In this document: positions 1-5,186 of the stretch, piece by piece
How the letters are laid out: each line of letters starts with the position of its first letter
How positions within the stretch are numbered: position 1 is the stretch's first letter
NCBI GenBank assembly: GCA_964482085.1
Contig: CAYZVS010000017.1
Span: 1 to 9,086, forward strand
Length of the DNA stretch: 9,086 bases
Source of the DNA: CAIXDN01 sp964482085
GTDB taxonomy: Bacteria > Patescibacteriota > Patescibacteriia > 2-12-FULL-60-25
Direction: 5' to 3'
Program-made: the position numbers and the translations under genes
Notes under the pieces: model-generated
The model's input: only the letters and a program-made list of their open reading frames with translations
The model's database searches: none
What the model was told of the DNA's origin: nothing

Positions 1-26
1 AAATCTCCCCTTCTGCGAAGGAGGGG
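1..26. repeat. Dispersed palindromic repeat, left copy
   Basis: The first 21 bases are identical, in the same orientation, to 9042-9062 at the other end of the window. The unit is itself an imperfect palindrome: CCCCTTC at 7-13 faces GAAGG at 17-21 plus a GGGG run at 23-26 across a TGC loop, with one bulged A at 22. A G-rich tail follows (to about 36). It lies beyond the terminator of the pilin cluster, outside any gene I can support. It resembles the short extragenic palindromes that are scattered between genes in many bacterial genomes. Only two copies are visible here, so the repeat family is an inference. Confidence 0.6.
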
Positions 27-41
27 TAGGGGTGGGTTATC

Positions 42-75
42 AAACACAAAATCCGCTCTCGCGGATTTTGTGTTT
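42..75 (-). terminator. Hairpin terminator closing the pilin cluster
   Basis: A perfect 15-bp inverted repeat pairs 42-56 with 61-75 around a 4-nt loop. It starts 17 nt after the stop codon of P6. On the minus strand the GC core is CCGC-GAGA-GCGG, so the loop is a GNRA-type tetraloop, and the 3' arm continues as ATTTTGTGTTT, which gives the U-rich stretch. The U-run is inside the stem and is interrupted by G, so it departs from the textbook form. The symmetric A- and T-rich arms mean it could also work on the plus strand. Confidence 0.75.
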
Positions 76-92
76 CGTTGGCCAACGAATGG

Positions 93-503
93 TTAACCCG
101 TAGTTACAACCAACAACTGTCCGAGGACAAAGGTGGAAATCGCATACGAGGAAACAATGATCACAAGTCCAATGATGGCATTTTGAATCATTGTCTTGGC
201 CTGCTTGACGCCATCTTCACTACCTCCGGAAGTCATCCATTTGAAACCTCCATAAATTAAGTAGAAAAGTAGCACGATGCCCAAGAAACCAAGGACAACG
301 TTGATAATGTTACCGATAATCACCGGTAACGGTGTAGCCGCGCCAATTCCGGCTCTCGAGCCGACTGTACCCAAATTTGCGTTGGCTGCACCCGTAGAAT
401 CAAACGGATTGCGACCAGGCTGGGCATGCGCAACCATCGGGAGCATTCCCGCGGCCACGGACATTCCGGCTCCGGCAGCGTAATAGAGTTTAGTCAATTT
501 CAT
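93..503 (-). CDS. P6: VirB2/TrbC-like pilin, core-only
   Basis: A 136-residue small membrane protein of the type IV secretion pilin type (VirB2/TrbC-like, as commonly annotated in Patescibacteria). Residues 1-27 form a signal peptide ending in AHA, followed by Gln28. A short Gly/Ala-rich segment with NPFDS at 32-36 leads to helix 1 (about 61-86), a charged loop at 87-104 (GGFKWMTSGG, then an AK pair) and helix 2 (about 105-130, ending GQL). There is no cysteine in the mature part. The protein ends in Gly136, so the predicted mature chain runs from Gln to Gly as in the Agrobacterium T-pilin. It is the last gene of the cluster, 56 nt after P5 and 17 nt before the terminator. The ATG at 503 has no clear Shine-Dalgarno site. 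Membership of the pilin family is well supported by the five neighbouring paralogs; its role as a filament subunit is inferred. Confidence 0.85.
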   Translation of the reverse strand: MKLTKLYYAAGAGMSVAAGMLPMVAHAQPGRNPFDSTGAANANLGTVGSRAGIGAATPLPVIIGNIINVVLGFLGIVLLFYLIYGGFKWMTSGGSEDGVKQAKTMIQNAIIGLVIIVSSYAISTFVLGQLLVVTTG

Positions 504-559
504 AGATCAACAGGGATTAATTTCTTACGGTAAGCAGCGCCGATAACGATTCACGTCTT

Positions 560-1084
560 TTAAGAACAGATGTAGTCATTGCACTCGCCTGCCACACACA
601 TTCCAGCATGCGATACTCCGTCGGGACACGTGACCGGAGCGCAATCACTGCTAGCCGAACATGCGACTCCTCCAGTTGATGCCGCTCCCCCTCCACCATC
701 CCCAGCAATCGTCGCTAATTGTCCAAGGATAAAAGCAGTAATTGCATACGAGACGGCCACGATTATCACTCCGACAACGGCATTTGTGATCATGGTTTTA
801 GCCGCCTTTACGCCGGCGACATCTCCGCCTGCTGTCATCCAAAGGAAACCAGCATACAGAAGCATGACCAAGAGAATGATTCCGATAAAACCAAGAGCCA
901 AACTGATCACATTCCCAATGATGGAAATCAAGCAGTCCGTTCCAGTACAGGTCGTACTGAGCCCGGTTCCAGCAGCTGCACCGGCGAGTCCGGTGCTTTC
1001 AGGTGTGAGTTGTGCCGAGGCCATGACCGGCATCACCAGAAGTGATGCGGCCATGATACCTGCGACGAATGAGTTGCGAGACAT
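560..1084 (-). CDS. P5: pilin-like protein with C-terminal Cys-rich tail
   Basis: A 174-residue paralog of the neighbouring pilins. Residues 1-24 are a signal peptide (ASA, then Gln25). Helix 1 is about 53-81 and helix 2 about 98-122, joined by the family loop LWMTAGGD followed by an AK pair. After a glycine linker (128-139) comes a compact tail with six cysteines, C142, C148, C153, C163, C168 and C173, in a C-x5-C-x4-C-x9-C-x4-C-x4-C pattern typical of small disulfide-stabilised extracellular modules. Two further cysteines (C46, C51) precede helix 1. Both termini should lie outside the cytoplasm. The frame is open upstream to 1210, but that part overlaps P4; the ATG at 1084 directly precedes the signal peptide and lies 31 nt after P4, so I chose it. 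No Shine-Dalgarno site is visible. It is probably a minor or decorated subunit. Confidence 0.82.
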   Translation of the reverse strand: MSRNSFVAGIMAASLLVMPVMASAQLTPESTGLAGAAAGTGLSTTCTGTDCLISIIGNVISLALGFIGIILLVMLLYAGFLWMTAGGDVAGVKAAKTMITNAVVGVIIVAVSYAITAFILGQLATIAGDGGGGAASTGGVACSASSDCAPVTCPDGVSHAGMCVAGECNDYICS

Positions 1085-1093
1085 GGGTCGATA

Positions 1094-1108
1094 CCGGCGC
1101 TGCGCCGG
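1094..1108 (-). other. GC-rich hairpin between P4 and P5
   Basis: CCGGCGCAGCGCCGG forms a very stable 6-bp stem with a 3-nt loop, placed between the P4 stop (1116-1118) and the P5 start (1084), 9 nt before the P5 ATG. There is no U-tract after it, so it is not a normal intrinsic terminator. It could protect the 3' end of a processed P4 message or hinder ribosome loading on P5. Either effect would raise P4 relative to P5. Confidence 0.5.
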
Positions 1109-1115
1109 AAGAAAA

Positions 1116-1511
1116 TTATGCAGAAGTAGCGGAGAGAAGCTGGCCGATAACGAAACTTGTAATTGCCCAAGCGGACAAAATGATTGCGAGTCCGATAATA
1201 CCAGACACAATCAAGTTCTTAGCTTCCGAGGTCTTCTCCTCATTACCACCCGAGATCATGTACTTGAAACCACCGACGAGAACGATCACAACGGCGATAA
1301 TGCCGAGGAAACCGAGAGCAACGTTGATGATACGAGCAGCTGTCTGACGAACGTCGCCAGAACCGAGTTTGATGTCGTTGCCGATTGCACCAACGCCGAG
1401 GTCATTGGCGTTCAATGTACCCTGCGCAAAGGTGACAGCGGGCAGAGCCGTGGCGGCTAGAATGCCGGCCGTAGCAGCAAAGCCAATAAGCTTTTTCATA
1501 CGTAAAGTCAT
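1116..1511 (-). CDS. P4: VirB2/TrbC-like pilin, probable major subunit
   Basis: A 131-residue protein that is almost pure pilin core. A signal peptide (1-29, ending TFA, then Gln30) is followed by a short polar segment, helix 1 (about 59-81), a loop with GGFKYMISGG and charged residues up to an AK pair (82-99), and helix 2 (about 100-125, ending GQL). It has no cysteine. The frame is open up to 1628, but the ATG at 1511 has a 13-nt match to the anti-Shine-Dalgarno end of 16S rRNA seven bases upstream, which settles the start; the internal Met at 1499 is too far from that site. It is the only gene here with such a site, and the only one with a convincing promoter of its own. Together with its small undecorated form, this makes it the best candidate for an abundant structural subunit. 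Family assignment is firm, major-subunit status inferred. Confidence 0.87.
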   Translation of the reverse strand: MTLRMKKLIGFAATAGILAATALPAVTFAQGTLNANDLGVGAIGNDIKLGSGDVRQTAARIINVALGFLGIIAVVIVLVGGFKYMISGGNEEKTSEAKNLIVSGIIGLAIILSAWAITSFVIGQLLSATSA

Positions 1512-1518
1512 GCGTATG

Positions 1519-1531
1519 TCACCTCCTTTCT
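1519..1531 (-). promoter_or_regulatory. Extended Shine-Dalgarno site of P4
   Basis: On the minus strand the sequence reads AGAAAGGAGGTGA. It is complementary over 13 bases to the usual bacterial 16S 3' end (TCACCTCCTTTCT), 7 nt before the ATG at 1511. No other gene in the window has more than a trace of such a site. Confidence 0.85.
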
Positions 1532-1549
1532 CATAGTCAAAGATATGCA

Positions 1550-1577
1550 ATCGTTCTGCATAAAACCGCGGAACGAT
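1550..1577 (-). other. 5' leader hairpin of the P4 transcript
   Basis: ATCGTTC at 1550-1556 and GAACGAT at 1571-1577 are perfect inverted repeats. In the minus-strand RNA the stem can extend inward past one A-C mismatch by two G-C pairs, leaving a loop of about 8 nt. The start of the stem coincides with the transcription start expected from the -10 element at 1584-1589. There is no U-tract, so a 5'-end stabilising hairpin fits better than a terminator for P3. Confidence 0.45.
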
Positions 1578-1583
1578 ACAATC

Positions 1584-1592
1584 AGTATAACA
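1584..1592 (-). promoter_or_regulatory. Extended -10 promoter of P4
   Basis: The minus strand reads TGTTATACT: a TATACT box (5 of 6 to consensus) preceded by the TGn extension. It lies in the 88-nt gap between P3 and P4. No good -35 box is seen 17 nt upstream (GGCGGT), which is common for extended -10 promoters. Predicted initiation is near 1577, giving a leader of about 65 nt. Confidence 0.55.
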
Positions 1593-1599
1593 CAAATAA

Positions 1600-2283
1600 C
1601 TAGGTACCGCCGCTAACTTGTCCAGCAAGGTTAAAGATCAAGGAAACCATCGAGTACGAAAAGGCGACAATGACCATACCAATCACGGCATTCACTAAAG
1701 TTTTCTTGGCTGTATCGATACGTTTACCCTCGCCAGCCGTCATCCACATCACACCTCCGTAGATAAACATCGCCAAAAACAATGCCCCAACAATTCCCAG
1801 CACAGCGCTAATAATCCGACTTACAATCACACGAACATCCGTAGAACCGAGTGGATTACGCAAACCAAAGTCACTCGGACTTGTCCGCGACTCTCCTCCA
1901 TCTCCGAGGGCGGGCGCTCCGCCCGAGCCAGCATCTGCGGCACTTCCAGCAGGAGGCGTTGTTGGTGAACAACGATTTGCTTCACTCGCCGTGCTATCTG
2001 TTGCGTAATAATCACGATATTCAGTCTCACAATGTACAGCACGCCAACCACGACTACTGCAGTAGGTATTACAGTAAGTGAGCCGATCCGCCTCGGGCGC
2101 ACTGGCAGGCGCGCTCCCGCACCGGGTCACCTGGCGTTCAGCAGAACTCGCACTCCCACCATGTTGAGAACAGGTGCTATCACCTTTCTTGCACCAGCAA
2201 TAAGGCTGCGCTGAAACACGTGAAGGAACAACCGCAAAAACCAACGGTACAACCAGCAAGAAAAGCGCAAGAATTCGTCGCAT
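1600..2283 (-). CDS. P3: pilin-like protein with N-terminal Cys-rich domain
   Basis: A 227-residue secreted or membrane pilin paralog. The signal peptide is 1-25 (VSA, then Gln26). The mature protein opens with a Cys-rich domain holding eight cysteines (C29, C31, C38, C55, C71, C75, C85, C105), including a CWC start and a CNTYC pair. A Gly/Ala/Ser linker (about 112-135) leads to the NPLGS motif at 143-147, then helix 1 (about 156-180), the loop MWMTAGEGKRIDTAKK, and helix 2 (about 197-219). P2 is its closest relative: it shares the NPLGS motif, a nearly identical loop and the Cys-first layout. The ATG at 2283 follows the P2 stop after a single base, which points to coupled translation. It is probably a disulfide-bearing minor subunit exposed outside the cell. 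I do not recognise the Cys domain as a named family. Confidence 0.83.
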   Translation of the reverse strand: MRRILALFLLVVPLVFAVVPSRVSAQPYCWCKKGDSTCSQHGGSASSAERQVTRCGSAPASAPEADRLTYCNTYCSSRGWRAVHCETEYRDYYATDSTASEANRCSPTTPPAGSAADAGSGGAPALGDGGESRTSPSDFGLRNPLGSTDVRVIVSRIISAVLGIVGALFLAMFIYGGVMWMTAGEGKRIDTAKKTLVNAVIGMVIVAFSYSMVSLIFNLAGQVSGGT

Positions 2284-2284
2284 A

Positions 2285-2920
2285 CTAGGTACTGGCTAAT
2301 AAGCCAAACACAATCGAAACAAGACTATAGGAAAAGAAAATAAGTAAAAGGCCAATCGTCGAGTTCTTGAGAATTTCCTTTGCCGTATCAACACGCTTAC
2401 TATCACCCGCCGTCATCCACATCACGCCGCCATAGACAAACATCAAAAGCGCGAGCGCTCCCACAAGCCCAATCACCGTCCGAATCCCTCGTCCAATAAA
2501 CTCCGCAACACCAATATCTGATCCAAGCGGATTATAGAGAGGGACCGAACCGCTATCACCACCCGTACCACTTGAAGATCCTCCAGAACCCAATGGACCG
2601 CTGTCTCCTCCGGAAGATCCTGGGAACAATGAAGCAGGACAGGTTCCAAGAGCCGATGTAAAGCTGCTACCAGTACGATTCGTTGATTCCGTTTGACATA
2701 GGCTCTGACAGGTAGTTCGTGTCTCTTCCAATGTGCCCGGCCCTGAAGCTGTGCCTACACCCATAACACCTCCTCCGATAGCAACCGTTACCGGCCCACT
2801 CCCCGTTTGAATCGTACAGGAACATGGACAGCTCTGCGCTTGAACCGAAAACGGAAGTAAAGCGGCAAACACAAATGCCATGCTCCATGCTGCGCGATAC
2901 AAGCTACGTGTCATAAACAT
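2285..2920 (-). CDS. P2: pilin-like protein with N-terminal CPCSC domain
   Basis: A 211-residue pilin paralog. A signal peptide (1-28, VQA, then Gln29) is followed at once by CPCSC (C31, C33, C35), a Gly-rich stretch, the pair C71 and C75 (CQSLC) and C94. A long Gly/Ser-rich linker (about 100-125) connects this to NPLGS at 130-134, helix 1 (about 145-169), the loop MWMTAGDSKRVDTAKE and helix 2 (about 184-208). The early CxC, the C-x3-C pair and the NPLGS motif are shared with P3, so the two look like a duplicated pair that has diverged in the outer domain. The frame is open to 2953, overlapping P1, but the ATG at 2920 sits two bases after the P1 stop and starts the signal peptide; a Met at 2914 is an alternative. 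No Shine-Dalgarno site is seen, consistent with coupling to P1. Confidence 0.82.
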   Translation of the reverse strand: MFMTRSLYRAAWSMAFVFAALLPFSVQAQSCPCSCTIQTGSGPVTVAIGGGVMGVGTASGPGTLEETRTTCQSLCQTESTNRTGSSFTSALGTCPASLFPGSSGGDSGPLGSGGSSSGTGGDSGSVPLYNPLGSDIGVAEFIGRGIRTVIGLVGALALLMFVYGGVMWMTAGDSKRVDTAKEILKNSTIGLLLIFFSYSLVSIVFGLLAST

Positions 2921-2922
2921 AA

Positions 2923-3747
2923 TTATCGAGTCGATCCAGTCGTTGGACAACATACAAGTCGATTCTCATCGCCACAAAGACCCGGCTGACAGCTACGGGC
3001 ACGAATCTCTGCATTACGCGCATCAACATCTTCCCAATTTGCAGATAATGACTGACACGTATTTGCAGGAAAAGCCGCCTGACAACGTGAATCACCACCC
3101 GCACTTCCAGAACGGAAAGCGCTATAAACCGTCGTCACAAGCGCGCTCGCGCCAAACATTAACACGATGCCAATCGTCGCGTTCACCAACATTCCTTTAG
3201 AAGAGCTCGCTTCACTCGGGTTAGAAGCAAAGAAAATATACTTAAATCCCGCATACACAAAGATCGCTAAAAAGATGGCACCAGAAATACCAAAAAGGAA
3301 GTTGGCAAAATTAACACCTGTCTGAATGATATCGTCTAAACCACAATTTCCATCAGAAATACATGCGGGTAACTGCAAACGGAGTGCGCTAGATCCTCCG
3401 CTCGTCCCTGTCTCCGTTAAGCTTGTTGCCCCACGCCCGCGATCAGCACCCGTACCAGCCAAACAACACATGCGATCCGTCCCGCCAGAACAAGCACCCG
3501 TGATACAGCGACGCGCACGCACATCAGAAGAAACATCCGCCGACAAATTTTGACAGCTCATGTCAGCTGCGTGATTTGCTGGGTCAGCCGCCTCAATATT
3601 CCGAACCGCCGTCAATTGCGCTGGTGTACGCGCAGGATCCGTTGCACAACCATCGCCCGCGGCCTTTGTCGCAACAGGCACGACAAAAACCAACATAGCA
3701 AGGAACAATCCGATTAGCTGGAATCTCTTATACATCACATTCATCAT
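2923..3747 (-). CDS. P1: pilin-like protein flanked by two matching Cys modules
   Basis: A 274-residue protein, the largest and most divergent of the six paralogs. A signal peptide (about 1-29) is followed by a six-Cys module (C34, C65, C81, C86, C94, C95), a Gly/Ser/Thr linker, ACISDGNCG (C129, C135), helix 1 (about 143-167), a loop with FKYIFFASNPSEASSSKG, helix 2 (about 186-211) and a second six-Cys module (C222, C231, C253, C258, C266, C267). Both modules contain CQxLSA, RAR-x-C and the same C-x4-C-x7-CC ending, so they are homologous. Their presence at both ends requires both termini on the same, presumably outer, side, which agrees with the two-helix hairpin topology of VirB2. The start at 3747 lies 5 nt after the binding-protein stop; Met codons at 3744 and 3735 are also possible. 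Role inferred: adhesive or tip-type minor subunit. Confidence 0.82.
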   Translation of the reverse strand: MMNVMYKRFQLIGLFLAMLVFVVPVATKAAGDGCATDPARTPAQLTAVRNIEAADPANHAADMSCQNLSADVSSDVRARRCITGACSGGTDRMCCLAGTGADRGRGATSLTETGTSGGSSALRLQLPACISDGNCGLDDIIQTGVNFANFLFGISGAIFLAIFVYAGFKYIFFASNPSEASSSKGMLVNATIGIVLMFGASALVTTVYSAFRSGSAGGDSRCQAAFPANTCQSLSANWEDVDARNAEIRARSCQPGLCGDENRLVCCPTTGSTR

Positions 3748-3752
3748 ACCAT

Positions 3753-5153
3753 TTACTGAATCGTGAGAGCGATTTGATCAGCCGCAAAACGTACAGCCTT
3801 AATAATCGGCGTTCCCGCAATCACATCCGTAATCATCTGACGAAAGCTACGCTCAGCCGCTTCCGAGTTCTTCCCCCGATACCAACTCGTAGCTGTAAGT
3901 ACCTGCGCCGCAAATACACCGACACGCTCATCTTGTAACTGCGCCGTCAAAAGCGATTTACGTGCGGAAGGTCGCTTGGCCTTATCCAAAACTTTTTGCA
4001 ATACATCCGGCGTCGTAAGTTGCATCAAGAAATTCCAGGCCAAATCTTGATTCGTCGATTTCTTTGAAACAACCCAGTTCCAATAATTAGCAAAGTTCTT
4101 CTGCGGATTACCCTCAATCTGCGGAATTTTTGCCAAACCAAGATTGATCTTTGGTGCACGAGCTCGAATCAAATCATATTGATAGGAGTAGCCAAAGAAA
4201 AAGGCAGCTCGACCAGCGACAAACGTCTCCAAAGAGTTAGGCAACGTCTCATTCCACGTATAGACGTCCTTATCAGGATTCGCAAAATCAGTGTAAAACT
4301 GGAGGGCTTGAAATGAAGGCGGCGTGTCACGTGAAAGAGCCGGAGGAATCTTCTGAAAAGCCGGAAAACCCGCATCATCCTCCATCGTTTGACCATTCTG
4401 AATCATCAGCAAGGATAAGAGATCCGTGGAACGCTCCACATTATTGGCAGTTCCAATACCTGCTGCGGACTGCAGAATATCCCCTTCACTATTAAGCTTG
4501 GTAAGCGTTTTGGCTTGCTCGGAAAATTGAGCCCAGTTTTCTGGCGGTGTCGGAATTCCGGCCGCATTCAAGAGATCTTTGTTGTAATACAAAGCCATCG
4601 TATCAACACCGACAGGTACGCCCATGATTTTCTCTTGAAAATCTTTCTTGCTTGTATCGGTAGAAACATCAATCGTACGCAATAAGTCGTGTTGCGTGAC
4701 ATCCGCATATTGATTCTTGAAATCGATCAAAGCGAGTGTCGGCTCGGTACGCAACTCCCACGTTAATTCCTTTTTAAGTCCCGCAGAAACCGTACGATAT
4801 GCCGTCTTGATTGTACGCGGCATCGGCACAATCTTAGGCATATACTCGTTGGTCCATGTGTTATGGATCAAAAAGACATCCGGACCACGATCTTCTGCGA
4901 GCGCATTCAAAAGCTGATCCTTATATTCCTCAAGTCTGAAACGTCGATATTCAATCTGAACATTCGGATGCGTCACGCGATATGACGTCAACAAATCCTG
5001 ATAGACATCGACATCATCGACAACGGCCCAAACTTTCAACGTAACCGGTTGCGAGGCTCGCAATGTATCCGGTGTAAGCGCCTTGGTACAACCTTGACCG
5101 CTGAGCGCAAGAAGCGCCGCGACCGCAATGAGCTTTTTGATTTTGTTGTTCAT
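3753..5153 (-). CDS. ABC-type extracellular solute-binding protein (family 1-like)
   Basis: A 466-residue periplasmic-binding-fold protein of the sugar-binding type. Family features are an N-lobe start (TLKVWAVVDD, 38-47), HPNVQIEYRRF (62-72), GPDVFLIHNTW (90-100), the hinge-region signature GVPVGVDTMALYYNKDLL (178-195) with AGIPTPPENW after it, AGRAAFFFGYSY (313-324) and NYWNWVVSKKS (356-366). The N-terminus has lysines, a hydrophobic run (8-18) and Cys22, like a lipoprotein signal, but the residues before the cysteine are LSGQG rather than a canonical lipobox. No permease or ATPase gene is in the window; the gene is followed after 5 nt by P1. Substrate unknown: the family mostly binds oligosaccharides or polyols. 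The ATG at 5153 touches the end of a 15-bp hairpin and has no Shine-Dalgarno site. It may work with a distant transporter, or as a surface receptor tied to the pilin system. Confidence 0.85.
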   Translation of the reverse strand: MNNKIKKLIAVAALLALSGQGCTKALTPDTLRASQPVTLKVWAVVDDVDVYQDLLTSYRVTHPNVQIEYRRFRLEEYKDQLLNALAEDRGPDVFLIHNTWTNEYMPKIVPMPRTIKTAYRTVSAGLKKELTWELRTEPTLALIDFKNQYADVTQHDLLRTIDVSTDTSKKDFQEKIMGVPVGVDTMALYYNKDLLNAAGIPTPPENWAQFSEQAKTLTKLNSEGDILQSAAGIGTANNVERSTDLLSLLMIQNGQTMEDDAGFPAFQKIPPALSRDTPPSFQALQFYTDFANPDKDVYTWNETLPNSLETFVAGRAAFFFGYSYQYDLIRARAPKINLGLAKIPQIEGNPQKNFANYWNWVVSKKSTNQDLAWNFLMQLTTPDVLQKVLDKAKRPSARKSLLTAQLQDERVGVFAAQVLTATSWYRGKNSEAAERSFRQMITDVIAGTPIIKAVRFAADQIALTIQ

Positions 5154-5186
5154 AAAATCGATCCGATATTTATCGGATCGATTTTA
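5153..5186 (-). other. Hairpin between galU and the binding-protein gene (attenuator or weak terminator)
   Basis: A perfect 15-bp inverted repeat pairs 5153-5167 with 5172-5186 around the 4-nt loop at 5168-5171. It includes the last codons and stop of galU and ends on the first base of the next start codon. The 3' arm ends GATCGATTTTA, which gives only a four-U run, so it could be a weak intrinsic terminator or a structure that limits initiation on read-through transcripts. Confidence 0.55.

Noticed and set aside
1..75. CRISPR array or tRNA gene at the left end
   Set aside because: Only one repeat unit and one terminator-like hairpin are present, with no regularly spaced repeats and no cloverleaf. 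I found no RNA gene elsewhere in the window.
1085..1210. 42-residue N-terminal extension of P5
   Set aside because: It overlaps P4 and would bury the signal peptide behind unrelated sequence; the ATG at 1084 fits the paralogs.
579..1460. Plus-strand open frame of 293 codons across P4 and P5
   Set aside because: It runs antisense to two well-supported pilin genes, has no recognisable domain, and its composition is that of the complement of Ala/Gly-rich coding sequence.
1512..1628. 39-residue N-terminal extension of P4
   Set aside because: It would overlap the end of P3, contain the promoter and Shine-Dalgarno site, and place residues before the signal peptide.
93..3747. Type II or type IV (PilA-like) pilins
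   Set aside because: There is no prepilin peptidase motif (G-[FM]-T-[LI]-x-E before a single helix). The two-helix hairpin with an ordinary signal peptide fits VirB2/TrbC-type pilins.
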